Notes under the pieces: model-generated
Told to the model about the DNA's origin: nothing
What the model saw: only the letters and a program-made list of their open reading frames with translations
The model's database searches: none
Origin: JBDRLV01 sp043812755
GTDB lineage: Bacteria > Patescibacteriota > Patescibacteriia > UBA9934 > GWF2-40-263
Length of the DNA stretch: 17,953 bases
Assembly (NCBI GenBank): GCA_043812755.1
Contig: JBDRLV010000063.1
Coordinates: forward strand, 1-17,953
Direction: 5' to 3'
Shown here: positions 6,890 through 14,645 of the stretch, in pieces
How the letters are laid out: every line of letters starts with the position of its first letter
Position numbering within the stretch: the first letter of the stretch is position 1
Program-made: the position numbers and the translations under genes

Positions 6890-8686
6890 TTATACGTGAA
6901 GTATTGTATTCAGCTTCGCAACTGCTCTATACTCCTCTGGTGATAACCCGTTTTTCTCTTTGCTTAAAATGGCATTTATGTCTGTTGCGCTAAAAAGTGC
7001 TTTTTGGGACAAATCATTAAACATTCTATACAAAGGGGAATTTCTCCATGCCTTAACTGCCTCCAATTTTTGATTAAAACCCTGTGAAGCAATCAGTTCA
7101 AGCTTGTCTCCAATTTTTTCTACAGCAACATTTGGATCTGATGCAACCCTGCGGAACTCTACAATACTCATTTCTCCGATCTCCTGGATTGGCCCTACAA
7201 GATGAGCTTTGAATCGTATATCATCAACTTTTGGCTTGGAGCCATTACTTTGTCGCAATGTTTTATCAGATACACTCACATCCATAACAGCTTTTTGAAT
7301 TTTTTCTGGAGCTACCTGAAATTTACCTGTGAGCTGTTCGTATCTTTTGTTTAACTGCTCTTGTTGCTTTCTTTTTTCTTCTTCTACTTTCTGCTTTTCT
7401 CCTTTTTTCATCTGCAAATATTTTTCCTTTTCTCCTTTTTTCATCTCCTGCAATTGCTTACGAATTGAATCATAACCAGCCTCAACGAATGTCATTACAT
7501 CAGCCAATTGTTTTCCTGAAATTGCCAAACCGCCATTTCCCACAGGTTGCTCAATCTGTTGCCTTGTTTGAAAAGCATCACGAACATTTAAAATACGCGA
7601 GTCAATTATTTGAATAAATCTATCTATTAGCCCTTTTGCTTGTAATCCAAGATTTAACGAAGAATCAATCTGCACTGCAATCTGTTTTGGATCTGGTTTT
7701 TTTATGGAACTTTTTGAAATATCAATACTTATAATGAACTCTGCCATTTTTTTTATATCAGCTTCATCGTCTGAATTAAAAGTATCTATTTTATTTTTTG
7801 GTTGAACTTTAGGCTCGCCTTTTTCTTCAAGGTCAAATGCAACAGGATTCGCTTTGGTCACAATTGCTTTTGATTTTTCAATAACTTTGGGTGGTACTAC
7901 AACTGAATCTACTTTTACACCTTGTGCTTGTTTAATTTGTTTTTGTAAAAAATCCTTGTTCTCTTGATGGTTTCCAAGTGCAACTTGTGGAATAACTTTT
8001 TGCGGTTCTTTTGCTGATATAAACTCATTGGTTTCTTCTTCTTGCTCAATTGATTTTTCTTCAACAGTATCTGTTGTTAGGGCATACATTTGCCTTTTGT
8101 CATCAACAATATCAATATAATTTGTCGCGTTTTCTTCATCCATTTCCATCCCACCTATTTTTTGCGGTTTTTGCAGTGTCTCTATAGCCCTTTGCTTATC
8201 CTGCTCACCACTAAGATATTGTGCAACTAAATGTTCCAACCTTTTGCCTAATGTATTTTTTTCTTGATCTGTAAAAACATAATCTGCAACAATCATTTGC
8301 GCAAATTTTTCAGGCGTTAATAATGGAAAAACAACCTGCTGATCATCATAATCAGCAGGATCACCCCCCCACGCGCGGATTTGCGAAGCAACATCTCCTA
8401 TAACTCCAGCGATTGGCAATAGGAGCATGCCGGCAATATCAGTACTGAGGTTTTGCAACGTTTCATTATCAACTTTGTACACTACTTTAAGTTGTGTTGG
8501 TAGTTTTGTGAGAGATAAGCTGCCAAGTACGATTTGTTCAACTAAATCAAGTATTTTCTCATCAGTGTCGTTCGGCAAACTGTTTTCAAAAAGTACTTCA
8601 TCTATGTTGTCAATTATCTCTAAACCACCTAAAAAATTGGAAACTTGCTCTGGTACATTGCTGTAATCTTTATGTTTAATATCCAT
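6890..8686 (-). CDS. Conserved-type cytosolic protein of the secretion operon, function unknown
   Basis: A 598-aa soluble protein without signal peptide or membrane span. Residues 1-160 are compact and mostly helical (DEKILDLVEQIVLGSLSLTKLP, LTPEKFAQMIVADYVF). Residues 180-310 are acidic and low-complexity, probably disordered. A helical section with a coiled coil follows at about 404-452, containing a repeated MKKGEK (415-420 and 426-431). The C-terminus (484-598) looks like an ordered helical domain (HLVGPIQEIGEMSIVEFRRV, KAWRNSPLYRMFNDLS). I recognise the layout as one that accompanies VirB6/PrgI/VirB4 in CPR genomes, but know no function. ATG 8686 is the only in-frame start before a stop codon. 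A scaffold or regulator of the machine is possible. Confidence 0.75.
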   Translation of the reverse strand: MDIKHKDYSNVPEQVSNFLGGLEIIDNIDEVLFENSLPNDTDEKILDLVEQIVLGSLSLTKLPTQLKVVYKVDNETLQNLSTDIAGMLLLPIAGVIGDVASQIRAWGGDPADYDDQQVVFPLLTPEKFAQMIVADYVFTDQEKNTLGKRLEHLVAQYLSGEQDKQRAIETLQKPQKIGGMEMDEENATNYIDIVDDKRQMYALTTDTVEEKSIEQEEETNEFISAKEPQKVIPQVALGNHQENKDFLQKQIKQAQGVKVDSVVVPPKVIEKSKAIVTKANPVAFDLEEKGEPKVQPKNKIDTFNSDDEADIKKMAEFIISIDISKSSIKKPDPKQIAVQIDSSLNLGLQAKGLIDRFIQIIDSRILNVRDAFQTRQQIEQPVGNGGLAISGKQLADVMTFVEAGYDSIRKQLQEMKKGEKEKYLQMKKGEKQKVEEEKRKQQEQLNKRYEQLTGKFQVAPEKIQKAVMDVSVSDKTLRQSNGSKPKVDDIRFKAHLVGPIQEIGEMSIVEFRRVASDPNVAVEKIGDKLELIASQGFNQKLEAVKAWRNSPLYRMFNDLSQKALFSATDINAILSKEKNGLSPEEYRAVAKLNTILHV

Positions 8687-8740
8687 ACCCTGGTTTATGC
8701 CCTAAATATTTCAAAATCGCCACTTCCTTTCGGGTTGTTA

Positions 8741-11700
8741 TTATTTTAATCGATCATTCATTGAATCAATAGCAGATTGAATTTGATCTATCTGTGAGTT
8801 TAATTCATCTATTTTTTTTCTACCTTCCTCTGTACTTTCATCCTGCGCAAGCATTTGATCTTGTAAAGTCCACATTGCATCTCTGCCTTTCTTTGCAAAT
8901 CTTTTTGCTTTTCGTTGTGCTGATCCTGTTCTCATACTTGACTCAGCCCCCCTTGCACCTGCTTTTGCCAAATTAACCGTACCTCTTGCTGCACCTGATG
9001 CAATATTCGCAGAGCCTCTTACTACAGCCTTTGTCCCTTTAATAACTGGGGAAGACACAGCCCCAACCGCTCCAGCTACACCACCAGCAACTTTCTTTAC
9101 AGTCTTCGTAACAGGTTCTGTGGTTGTTCCAACCCATTCACCCGCAGCACCAGCCACACCACCAACGCTTCCTTCTACACTATTTATCTGATCTAGTAAA
9201 TCTGGAATTTCACTTTCAAAATTTTTAATCATTGATTTTGGATCTTTTCTTTGTGTGGCGCGCTCAGTATATGAATCAGTAACGCTCGGTGGCAAAAATT
9301 CCTTTGTTTGTTTGAACAACTTATCTTCCATACCATTTATCTGACCGTCATTTGACCCCTCAAATATAACAGCTAGATTTGCAATGATCTGTTTTCCTTG
9401 AGTATCGTTTGGATTCTTTTTCAAACGTTTTTTTGCACCTGCAATAGCCTTACTTACAGCAGCTGGATTCTTTTTCAACATCTTCTGCAAATCTTGCTTA
9501 CCAGCACCAGCCATAGGCGATGTCATGGTGGACAACAAAAACTCGGGTTTTGCATCCAAAACACGGCCCATTTTTTGTGGATTCTTGATAGTACCATTCA
9601 CCTCCATGCCTATTCCATGTTCCATAACCGTTGATCGTAAAGCCCTATCTCTTGCCATTTTACTCTCTAAATCCCCAGCCGAATCACTGGCCATAATTCT
9701 TTCAATGAGCTCTGGATGAGATTTGGCGGTTTGAGCATTAAGAAGCTTGACCAATTCTTTAGGACTATATCGTGATAATTCTGATGCCCTAGCACCACTT
9801 AGAATTGCACTCTTATCTCCCCTTGCCATTTCACCCTTCTTTGAACCCAATAAGTTCGATTCAATAGCTTGGCGACCACTAAGGAATTCACCACCATACA
9901 CAAACTGACCTGCTATTTCATTTCCATCTGCATCTTTCTTTGTCTCTCTCATGGCTGCCAAACGACCATACGTGTCTATTTGAGCTTGCGTGGCTGTATA
10001 TACACCGTCTTTATCTTTTTTAATTCCGGTTTGTTTAATTTCGTCTGCAGTCAGAATCCTCTGAAGAGCCTCAGTATTTAACTGATACACTACATTTCCT
10101 TGAGAATCAAATTTCCCGTTTTTGCCCTTGTTTCCAGCATTTATATTGTCTGCTTTTTCAAGAAATGCTGTATTGGCAAATGCACGATCTGCAGATTTGC
10201 GCACATCATCCATGGTTTCAACTTTATCAAATGCGCCTGTTACATGTGAATTGTGTTTTTCAAAATCATCAATTTTATCCATTGCTTCAACATCTCCTGC
10301 AAACATACTCTTCATTTCAGGGCCAAACTTTTGCCAAAGACCCTCTAATGACCCAGAAGCTTCTAATTCAGATAGTTGTTGTTTGTCGCCAAGCGCTTCC
10401 ATAAGCATGGCTGATGCTCGCTGTTTTTGCTTTGCATCCCAAGGTCCTTTTTCCCCTTTTGCCATTGATTCCAAATAACTAACTTTTGTTGCGCGGGATG
10501 TGCCTTCAAATGATTTGGTTGTATCTTTAACCTTTTCTCTATATGCTTTTTTACTACTATCAGCCAATTTTCCATAAATCAAAGCACGAATTCCTCCCCC
10601 TGCATTTCTTGCTTTATCTTCAAATATCCTTGCTCTTCCCTTCTTTGTTAAAATGCCAAGCTTTGTATCAGCAAGTTTTTCACTAACATTACGGCCAACC
10701 CTATCTCCAAGATACTTTCCTGTACCAAGTGCGGCTTTCCCCGCAGTTTTTCCACCAAACTTCGCGCTGGCAAGTGCAGCACCCCCAATTGCCAAAGGTA
10801 TCCCTTTGCGAGCCTGCTTAAGTGCTCCACTTAACATTCCACTTGCGCTTCCACATGCCTCGCCCGCTGCTTCAAACCCAGCTACTATCATTGCCATTCC
10901 AATAATAAAACTCATTAATTTATGAGATTCAAAAATTGATAAAATTAAACCAGATGGCGAGGAAGGATTTGCAGTATCTGTTGAAACCATATTTTCTGAA
11001 ACAGCAATATTTCCTGCACCTGCAACCGCAAGGGCAAGCCAAAGGAAAAATGTCAAAATCGGCCCAACAGTCACCCAACATGTAAATTGTTCCCACCATT
11101 TTTCATATGCACCACTTTTTACAACTCCTTTTGCTCCACCCATAAACCAAGCAATAGGTGCAAGTACAATCAACACCCAAATCATCACAATTCGCATTGC
11201 AATAATTAAAACCAATATAAAAATTACAATTGCTACCCACCCAACAAGCAACATTGCAGCAATGCCTGAGGCTAATAAATCAAATCCCTCAAACCCTTTT
11301 GATCCACTTTGCGTAGCATCTTGCGCCATCCCTGTTGTGCTAATGTTAATAATCTCAGTTAAACCGAGCATTTGAATAAAATTTCCTGCTGCAATGTCCT
11401 TAATTGCATTCGCAAATGTAAGCATTACAACTTGTCCAATATCAACCATTAAAGACGCAAGTGTTTTACTAAAATTGATAACAATGGCAAAAATCAAAAG
11501 TCTTGGAACCTGTTGCACCCAATTAAACCTTGAAACCCCTAAAATTGTTCCAAAAGCAATAATTATAAGAACAGCCACAAAAAACAGATTTACAACATCT
11601 CGAACAATTGACCAACCAACTGCAACCACTTGAGAATTGCCAAAACCATTGTAAACAAGCATTTCAATTAATACATCAAGTAAGGCAACAACTATCTTCA

Positions 11701-11914
11701 TGATGATTTGAGCAATGTCCATGGTCAGCTCAGCAAGCCATAGCATTATGTCATCAGTCCAATCTTTATCAACAATATTTTGTGCCTGCGCATTTTGAGC
11801 AAATACAGAATCTGAAAAAACAAAAAATCCCACTGCAGCAACAACAAAAAACAACAACACCCTTACGTGCGGTCGGGATATGAACAGATAAGTACGTAAA
11901 AATAAATTACGCAT
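8741..11914 (-). CDS. VirB6/TrbL-like multi-span membrane protein with large cytoplasmic tail
   Basis: A 1057-aa protein from ATG 11914. Residues 17-40 form a signal peptide or first span ending in SVFAQNAQA. About seven further spans follow (roughly 66-88, 106-127, 136-165, 216-242, 243-258, 282-301, 332-349), with the hydrophobic pattern of VirB6/TrbL channel proteins (VIFILVLIIAMRIVMIWVLI, LAPIAWFMGG). Residues 355-1057 are soluble, Ala/Lys-rich, with a Gly/Ala-zipper stretch (VGGVAGAAGEWVG, VKKVAGGVAGAVGAV) near 930-970 and a terminal coiled coil. An upstream ATG at 11965 would add 17 residues but lies before the extended -10 box, so 11914 is preferred. First gene of the secretion operon, 54 bp before the 598-aa gene. 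It probably forms the inner-membrane pore. Confidence 0.85.
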   Translation of the reverse strand: MRNLFLRTYLFISRPHVRVLLFFVVAAVGFFVFSDSVFAQNAQAQNIVDKDWTDDIMLWLAELTMDIAQIIMKIVVALLDVLIEMLVYNGFGNSQVVAVGWSIVRDVVNLFFVAVLIIIAFGTILGVSRFNWVQQVPRLLIFAIVINFSKTLASLMVDIGQVVMLTFANAIKDIAAGNFIQMLGLTEIINISTTGMAQDATQSGSKGFEGFDLLASGIAAMLLVGWVAIVIFILVLIIAMRIVMIWVLIVLAPIAWFMGGAKGVVKSGAYEKWWEQFTCWVTVGPILTFFLWLALAVAGAGNIAVSENMVSTDTANPSSPSGLILSIFESHKLMSFIIGMAMIVAGFEAAGEACGSASGMLSGALKQARKGIPLAIGGAALASAKFGGKTAGKAALGTGKYLGDRVGRNVSEKLADTKLGILTKKGRARIFEDKARNAGGGIRALIYGKLADSSKKAYREKVKDTTKSFEGTSRATKVSYLESMAKGEKGPWDAKQKQRASAMLMEALGDKQQLSELEASGSLEGLWQKFGPEMKSMFAGDVEAMDKIDDFEKHNSHVTGAFDKVETMDDVRKSADRAFANTAFLEKADNINAGNKGKNGKFDSQGNVVYQLNTEALQRILTADEIKQTGIKKDKDGVYTATQAQIDTYGRLAAMRETKKDADGNEIAGQFVYGGEFLSGRQAIESNLLGSKKGEMARGDKSAILSGARASELSRYSPKELVKLLNAQTAKSHPELIERIMASDSAGDLESKMARDRALRSTVMEHGIGMEVNGTIKNPQKMGRVLDAKPEFLLSTMTSPMAGAGKQDLQKMLKKNPAAVSKAIAGAKKRLKKNPNDTQGKQIIANLAVIFEGSNDGQINGMEDKLFKQTKEFLPPSVTDSYTERATQRKDPKSMIKNFESEIPDLLDQINSVEGSVGGVAGAAGEWVGTTTEPVTKTVKKVAGGVAGAVGAVSSPVIKGTKAVVRGSANIASGAARGTVNLAKAGARGAESSMRTGSAQRKAKRFAKKGRDAMWTLQDQMLAQDESTEEGRKKIDELNSQIDQIQSAIDSMNDRLK

Positions 11915-11924
11915 ACGCACATAA

Positions 11925-11933
11925 ATTATAGCA
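11925..11933 (-). promoter_or_regulatory. Extended -10 promoter of the secretion operon, near-leaderless
   Basis: The minus strand reads TGCTATAAT: an extended TGn followed by a perfect TATAAT (11925-11930). No good -35 is seen, as is common for extended -10 promoters. The expected start is about 11918, only 4 nt before ATG 11914, so the mRNA would be nearly leaderless. This argues for ATG 11914 rather than 11965 as the start. It lies just after the terminator of the M23 gene, so the operon is independently transcribed. Confidence 0.55.
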
Positions 11934-11975
11934 TAATTTTCAAAAAAAATCTTGCCTGTGGACATATTTGATCAC

Positions 11976-12012
11976 CATAAAATAAAATCTCCCCAATAAG
12001 ACTTTGAGGAGA
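11976..12012 (-). terminator. Intrinsic terminator of the M23 peptidase gene
   Basis: On the minus strand TCTCCTC (12012-12006) pairs with GGGGAGA (11994-11988), 7 bp with one U-G wobble and an 11-nt loop, followed by TTTTATTTTAT. It starts 6 bp after the M23 stop codon (12018). Flanking A and T runs let it also work, more weakly, on the plus strand. Confidence 0.65.
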
Positions 12013-12017
12013 AAATT

Positions 12018-14237
12018 TTATGGAATTATTAGAGTAAACCCACATCCTGTTGTTACACCCGATGGATCGCCTGACTTTTCAACAACTATCGGTAATTCAT
12101 CAACCTGTGCTTCTACAAACCCCTGCATTGTTCCTGGTGGAAATGGACCAATGCAAGACCAGCTTGTATTCCCTGCTGAGTCAGTGTATTCCACTGAAAA
12201 ACGAAATTGATCTGATGGCCCAACAAAAGGTATTGAATAAAAAATGTTTGATGAATCATGTACAGTTTTCAACTCTCTCCAAGTAAACCCATATGAACCA
12301 CTGGCAAAAGTGTATTCTCCTGAAAGAGTAATCTCCTGTGCAATAACATCAAAGGGCGTGCGCCAGTTTACTGTTAATACACCAACTGGCATGCCACACT
12401 CTTCATCTTCTCCGTTACAATCCTGATCAATACCATCGCCACAGGCGTCGGTGGCGCCAGGGTGAATTGTCCAATTATCATCATTGCAATCCAAAATCGT
12501 GCTATACCCATCCAGATCATTATCAATGATTGCTTCTTCGTATTCCACTGGGTCGTCTGGTGGGCCAGGAATGTCTTCATTGTCTGGTAACACTTCCTCC
12601 CCAAAGCCACACTCAGAGTCTTCACCATTACAATCCTGATCAATATCATCACCGCACTCATCAAAAACGCCAGGATGAATGTTTGGATCCATGTCATCAC
12701 AATCAAGCAATGTGCTGAACCCATCCTCGTCTTCATCTACAAAAGGTTCGTCAGGGAATTCGTCACCAAACAAATCCTCTGGATCATCAGTGGCAACATC
12801 TTCTTCATCACTTTCTTCTTCTAATGGAATAATGACTATTTCAATTTCAAAAGGTTCATCTTGTTCATCAGAAAACTGTGGCCAACCATTAAAACCGCAA
12901 TTAGTTGCATGTTGCAACTCAACACAGCCATAAAAAGATGTGCAGGATCCAACATTACCCTGAACAGCCTCAAGAGCACCATTGTCAGTAAATATCACGC
13001 TTCGATTGAAAAACCCCAGCAAAAGATAAGTGTTCCAATCAAAAAACGGAAATGCACTGCCATCTGAAACAACGTACAAGGTTGAGTTTGATTGTTCTCG
13101 AATCAAAGAACCGTCACGAAACTTTACATATCCAGAGCGCACTGGCCAATTTACAAACATGTTACTGGTCTGGGAAAGAATTTCTGGTTGGTTGGATTCT
13201 GAAAACGAAAGGCCCCATGAAAGAAGGACGCTTTGCCAAGCCTGTTGGCGAACTTTTATTCTGTAACGATCATCACGCGAATAATCACCGATAAAAAGCC
13301 ATAGCTCTCCAGTTTCTTGCGCTCTAGCAGCCAAAACCATGCCCTGCAAATCAATGTCAAATCCATCTGCAAAACAATCGTCTTCAAAACTGCTTATCAA
13401 AACAATGTCATCAAAATTATATCCATAGCTTGTGAAAATGCCTTCATTTACAAACGGACGCAATCTTGAGTCATCAATTCTGTAAACAGTTGATTTGTCT
13501 GGATGCTTTACCAAAGTCCCATTTGGATGCCAAAGAGTAACAGGAAGTGTTGATCGATATGTCTGCCCGTTTTCTAGCGAACATTCAAAGTCCTCTGCAT
13601 CCATAATGATTTGTTTTTGCTCAGGGATCATTTGTTGAACAAGATATTTTGCTTCAATTGAAACACCATACTGTGCTTGAAGAGCTGGATCTCCACGATG
13701 CAGACCAATGTGAATATGATCTCCTGTGCAAAAACCCGTACACCCTTCATAGCCAACAAGTTGCCCTGCCATTACCTCATCACCATCTGAAACAAAAATC
13801 TTTTTCATGTGCGCAAGCACAACATATGTGCCATTACCTAGATCAAAATTGATGTGGTTACCAAAATTTGTTGCAGGATCGCGCGTGTGCACAAAAGCTT
13901 TTCCAGAAACAGGGGCAAACAATTCTTCATCCCTATTGTTTGGTGTATCAAAATCAAGATCATATTTTGTAAAAGTTGCAGTATGGCTATACGAACCATC
14001 TACACCTTGTGTGCAACGCATGCTCTCACTTTTTGGAATAGGAATTTGCAAAACATATTCAACCCCACTGCCTCCGATTCCGGAAACGTTACTATCTCCT
14101 GAAAACTCATCTTGAACATCTGAAAAAGACAATCCTCCTTGAGCATTGTTGTTCTGACATCCAAATACATACATCAAAACAATTATCAACGGAGACATCG
14201 CAAACAGGAGAACAAGAATTCTACTAGCGCGGATCAT
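12018..14237 (-). CDS. M23-family peptidase lipoprotein with MopE-type metal-binding repeats
   Basis: A 739-aa exported protein. Residues 6-27 form a signal segment ending in VFGC, a lipobox-like site at C27. The M23 (LytM-like) domain spans about 75-185: SHTATFTKYDLDFDTP supplies a probable zinc His (H85) and Asp (D95), LAHM gives H143, and GDHIHIGLH gives the HxH pair (H174, H176). The first His is offset from the usual HxxxD spacing. Two degenerate repeats follow (KSTVYRIDDSRLRPF at 248-262, NSTLYVVSDGSAFPF at 384-398). After an acidic linker come two MopE-type repeats (501-544, 571-615), each D-x-DGxST-x-LDC(D/N)D with CGDxIDQDCNGED. A Trp-rich beta domain ends it. ATG 14237 is preferred over GTG 14249 because GAGGTGG sits ideally before it. 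It probably remodels cell-wall peptidoglycan beside the secretion complex. Confidence 0.85.
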   Translation of the reverse strand: MIRASRILVLLFAMSPLIIVLMYVFGCQNNNAQGGLSFSDVQDEFSGDSNVSGIGGSGVEYVLQIPIPKSESMRCTQGVDGSYSHTATFTKYDLDFDTPNNRDEELFAPVSGKAFVHTRDPATNFGNHINFDLGNGTYVVLAHMKKIFVSDGDEVMAGQLVGYEGCTGFCTGDHIHIGLHRGDPALQAQYGVSIEAKYLVQQMIPEQKQIIMDAEDFECSLENGQTYRSTLPVTLWHPNGTLVKHPDKSTVYRIDDSRLRPFVNEGIFTSYGYNFDDIVLISSFEDDCFADGFDIDLQGMVLAARAQETGELWLFIGDYSRDDRYRIKVRQQAWQSVLLSWGLSFSESNQPEILSQTSNMFVNWPVRSGYVKFRDGSLIREQSNSTLYVVSDGSAFPFFDWNTYLLLGFFNRSVIFTDNGALEAVQGNVGSCTSFYGCVELQHATNCGFNGWPQFSDEQDEPFEIEIVIIPLEEESDEEDVATDDPEDLFGDEFPDEPFVDEDEDGFSTLLDCDDMDPNIHPGVFDECGDDIDQDCNGEDSECGFGEEVLPDNEDIPGPPDDPVEYEEAIIDNDLDGYSTILDCNDDNWTIHPGATDACGDGIDQDCNGEDEECGMPVGVLTVNWRTPFDVIAQEITLSGEYTFASGSYGFTWRELKTVHDSSNIFYSIPFVGPSDQFRFSVEYTDSAGNTSWSCIGPFPPGTMQGFVEAQVDELPIVVEKSGDPSGVTTGCGFTLIIP

Positions 14238-14265
14238 TTGCCACCTCACTTAAAAAGAACGTTTT

Positions 14266-14320
14266 GAGGCAGACCACTGCGGTCAACCGCCTCGTGCGGG
14301 TCAATAGTACTCTTGACCCG
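14266..14320 (-). other. Two hairpins in the leader of the M23 gene
   Basis: On the minus strand CGGGTCAA (14320-14313) pairs perfectly with TTGACCCG (14304-14297) around an 8-nt loop. Then GAGGC (14293-14289) pairs with GCCTC (14270-14266), with an inner GACC/GGTC stem. Both lie 29-83 nt upstream of ATG 14237 in a GC-richer pocket. They could be a leader RNA element, or a DNA-level repeat. I do not recognise a riboswitch class. The rest of 14250-14490 shows three similar TATAAG/TTAAAG-TAG-like strings but no promoter with both boxes. Confidence 0.45.
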
Positions 14321-14493
14321 GTCGAGAGTGGTTGAATGTTTTTTTGCCCCAATAAAACAAACTCCACTTATAGGCGCGATGTACCGCATTGCCGCTACTT
14401 AAAGATGTACAAACAAGCATGGACTGCCATCTTCGTTCGCGCGCAGGACAGTTTGAATTGCGCTTTTCCTAACACTGCTACTTATAATGCATC

Positions 14494-14524
14494 AAAAAAC
14501 CGCTCTTGAGTCAAGCGGTTTTTT
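14494..14524. terminator. Bidirectional intrinsic terminator downstream of serS
   Basis: AAAAAACCGCT and AGCGGTTTTTT enclose the stem and loop (14494-14524), with a perfect CCGCT/AGCGG stem extended by TTG/CAA after one bulge. Six T follow in both orientations. On the minus strand it ends the serS transcript (stop codon at 14646). Confidence 0.85.
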
Positions 14525-14543
14525 GCTTATTTTAGCTAATTTT

Positions 14544-14568
14544 TTATTATGTCAAAATGACATAATAA
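14544..14568. repeat. Perfect 11-bp inverted repeat, operator-like
   Basis: TTATTATGTCA (14544-14554) and TGACATAATAA (14558-14568) are exact reverse complements separated by AAA. It lies between the serS stop codon and the terminator. No T-run follows in either direction, so it resembles a dimeric repressor site (TGTCA-N3-TGACA core) or an mRNA 3' stem rather than a terminator. Confidence 0.5.
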
Positions 14569-14645
14569 TTTGATCATCTAAAATCATCTCTAAGTTTAGT
14601 GTAATTATTTTGATAATTATTTTTGACAATCAGATGTGAATAACA

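Noticed and set aside
3154..11914. Integrative conjugative element
   Set aside because: No relaxase, coupling protein, integrase or attachment-site pair is seen around the secretion operon in this window.
11915..11965. Earlier start for the VirB6-like protein
   Set aside because: The extended -10 box lies inside this stretch, and the signal segment is complete from 11914.
12374..12736. Overlapping frames across the MopE repeats
   Set aside because: They are shadows created by repeated Asp/Cys codons of the real frame.
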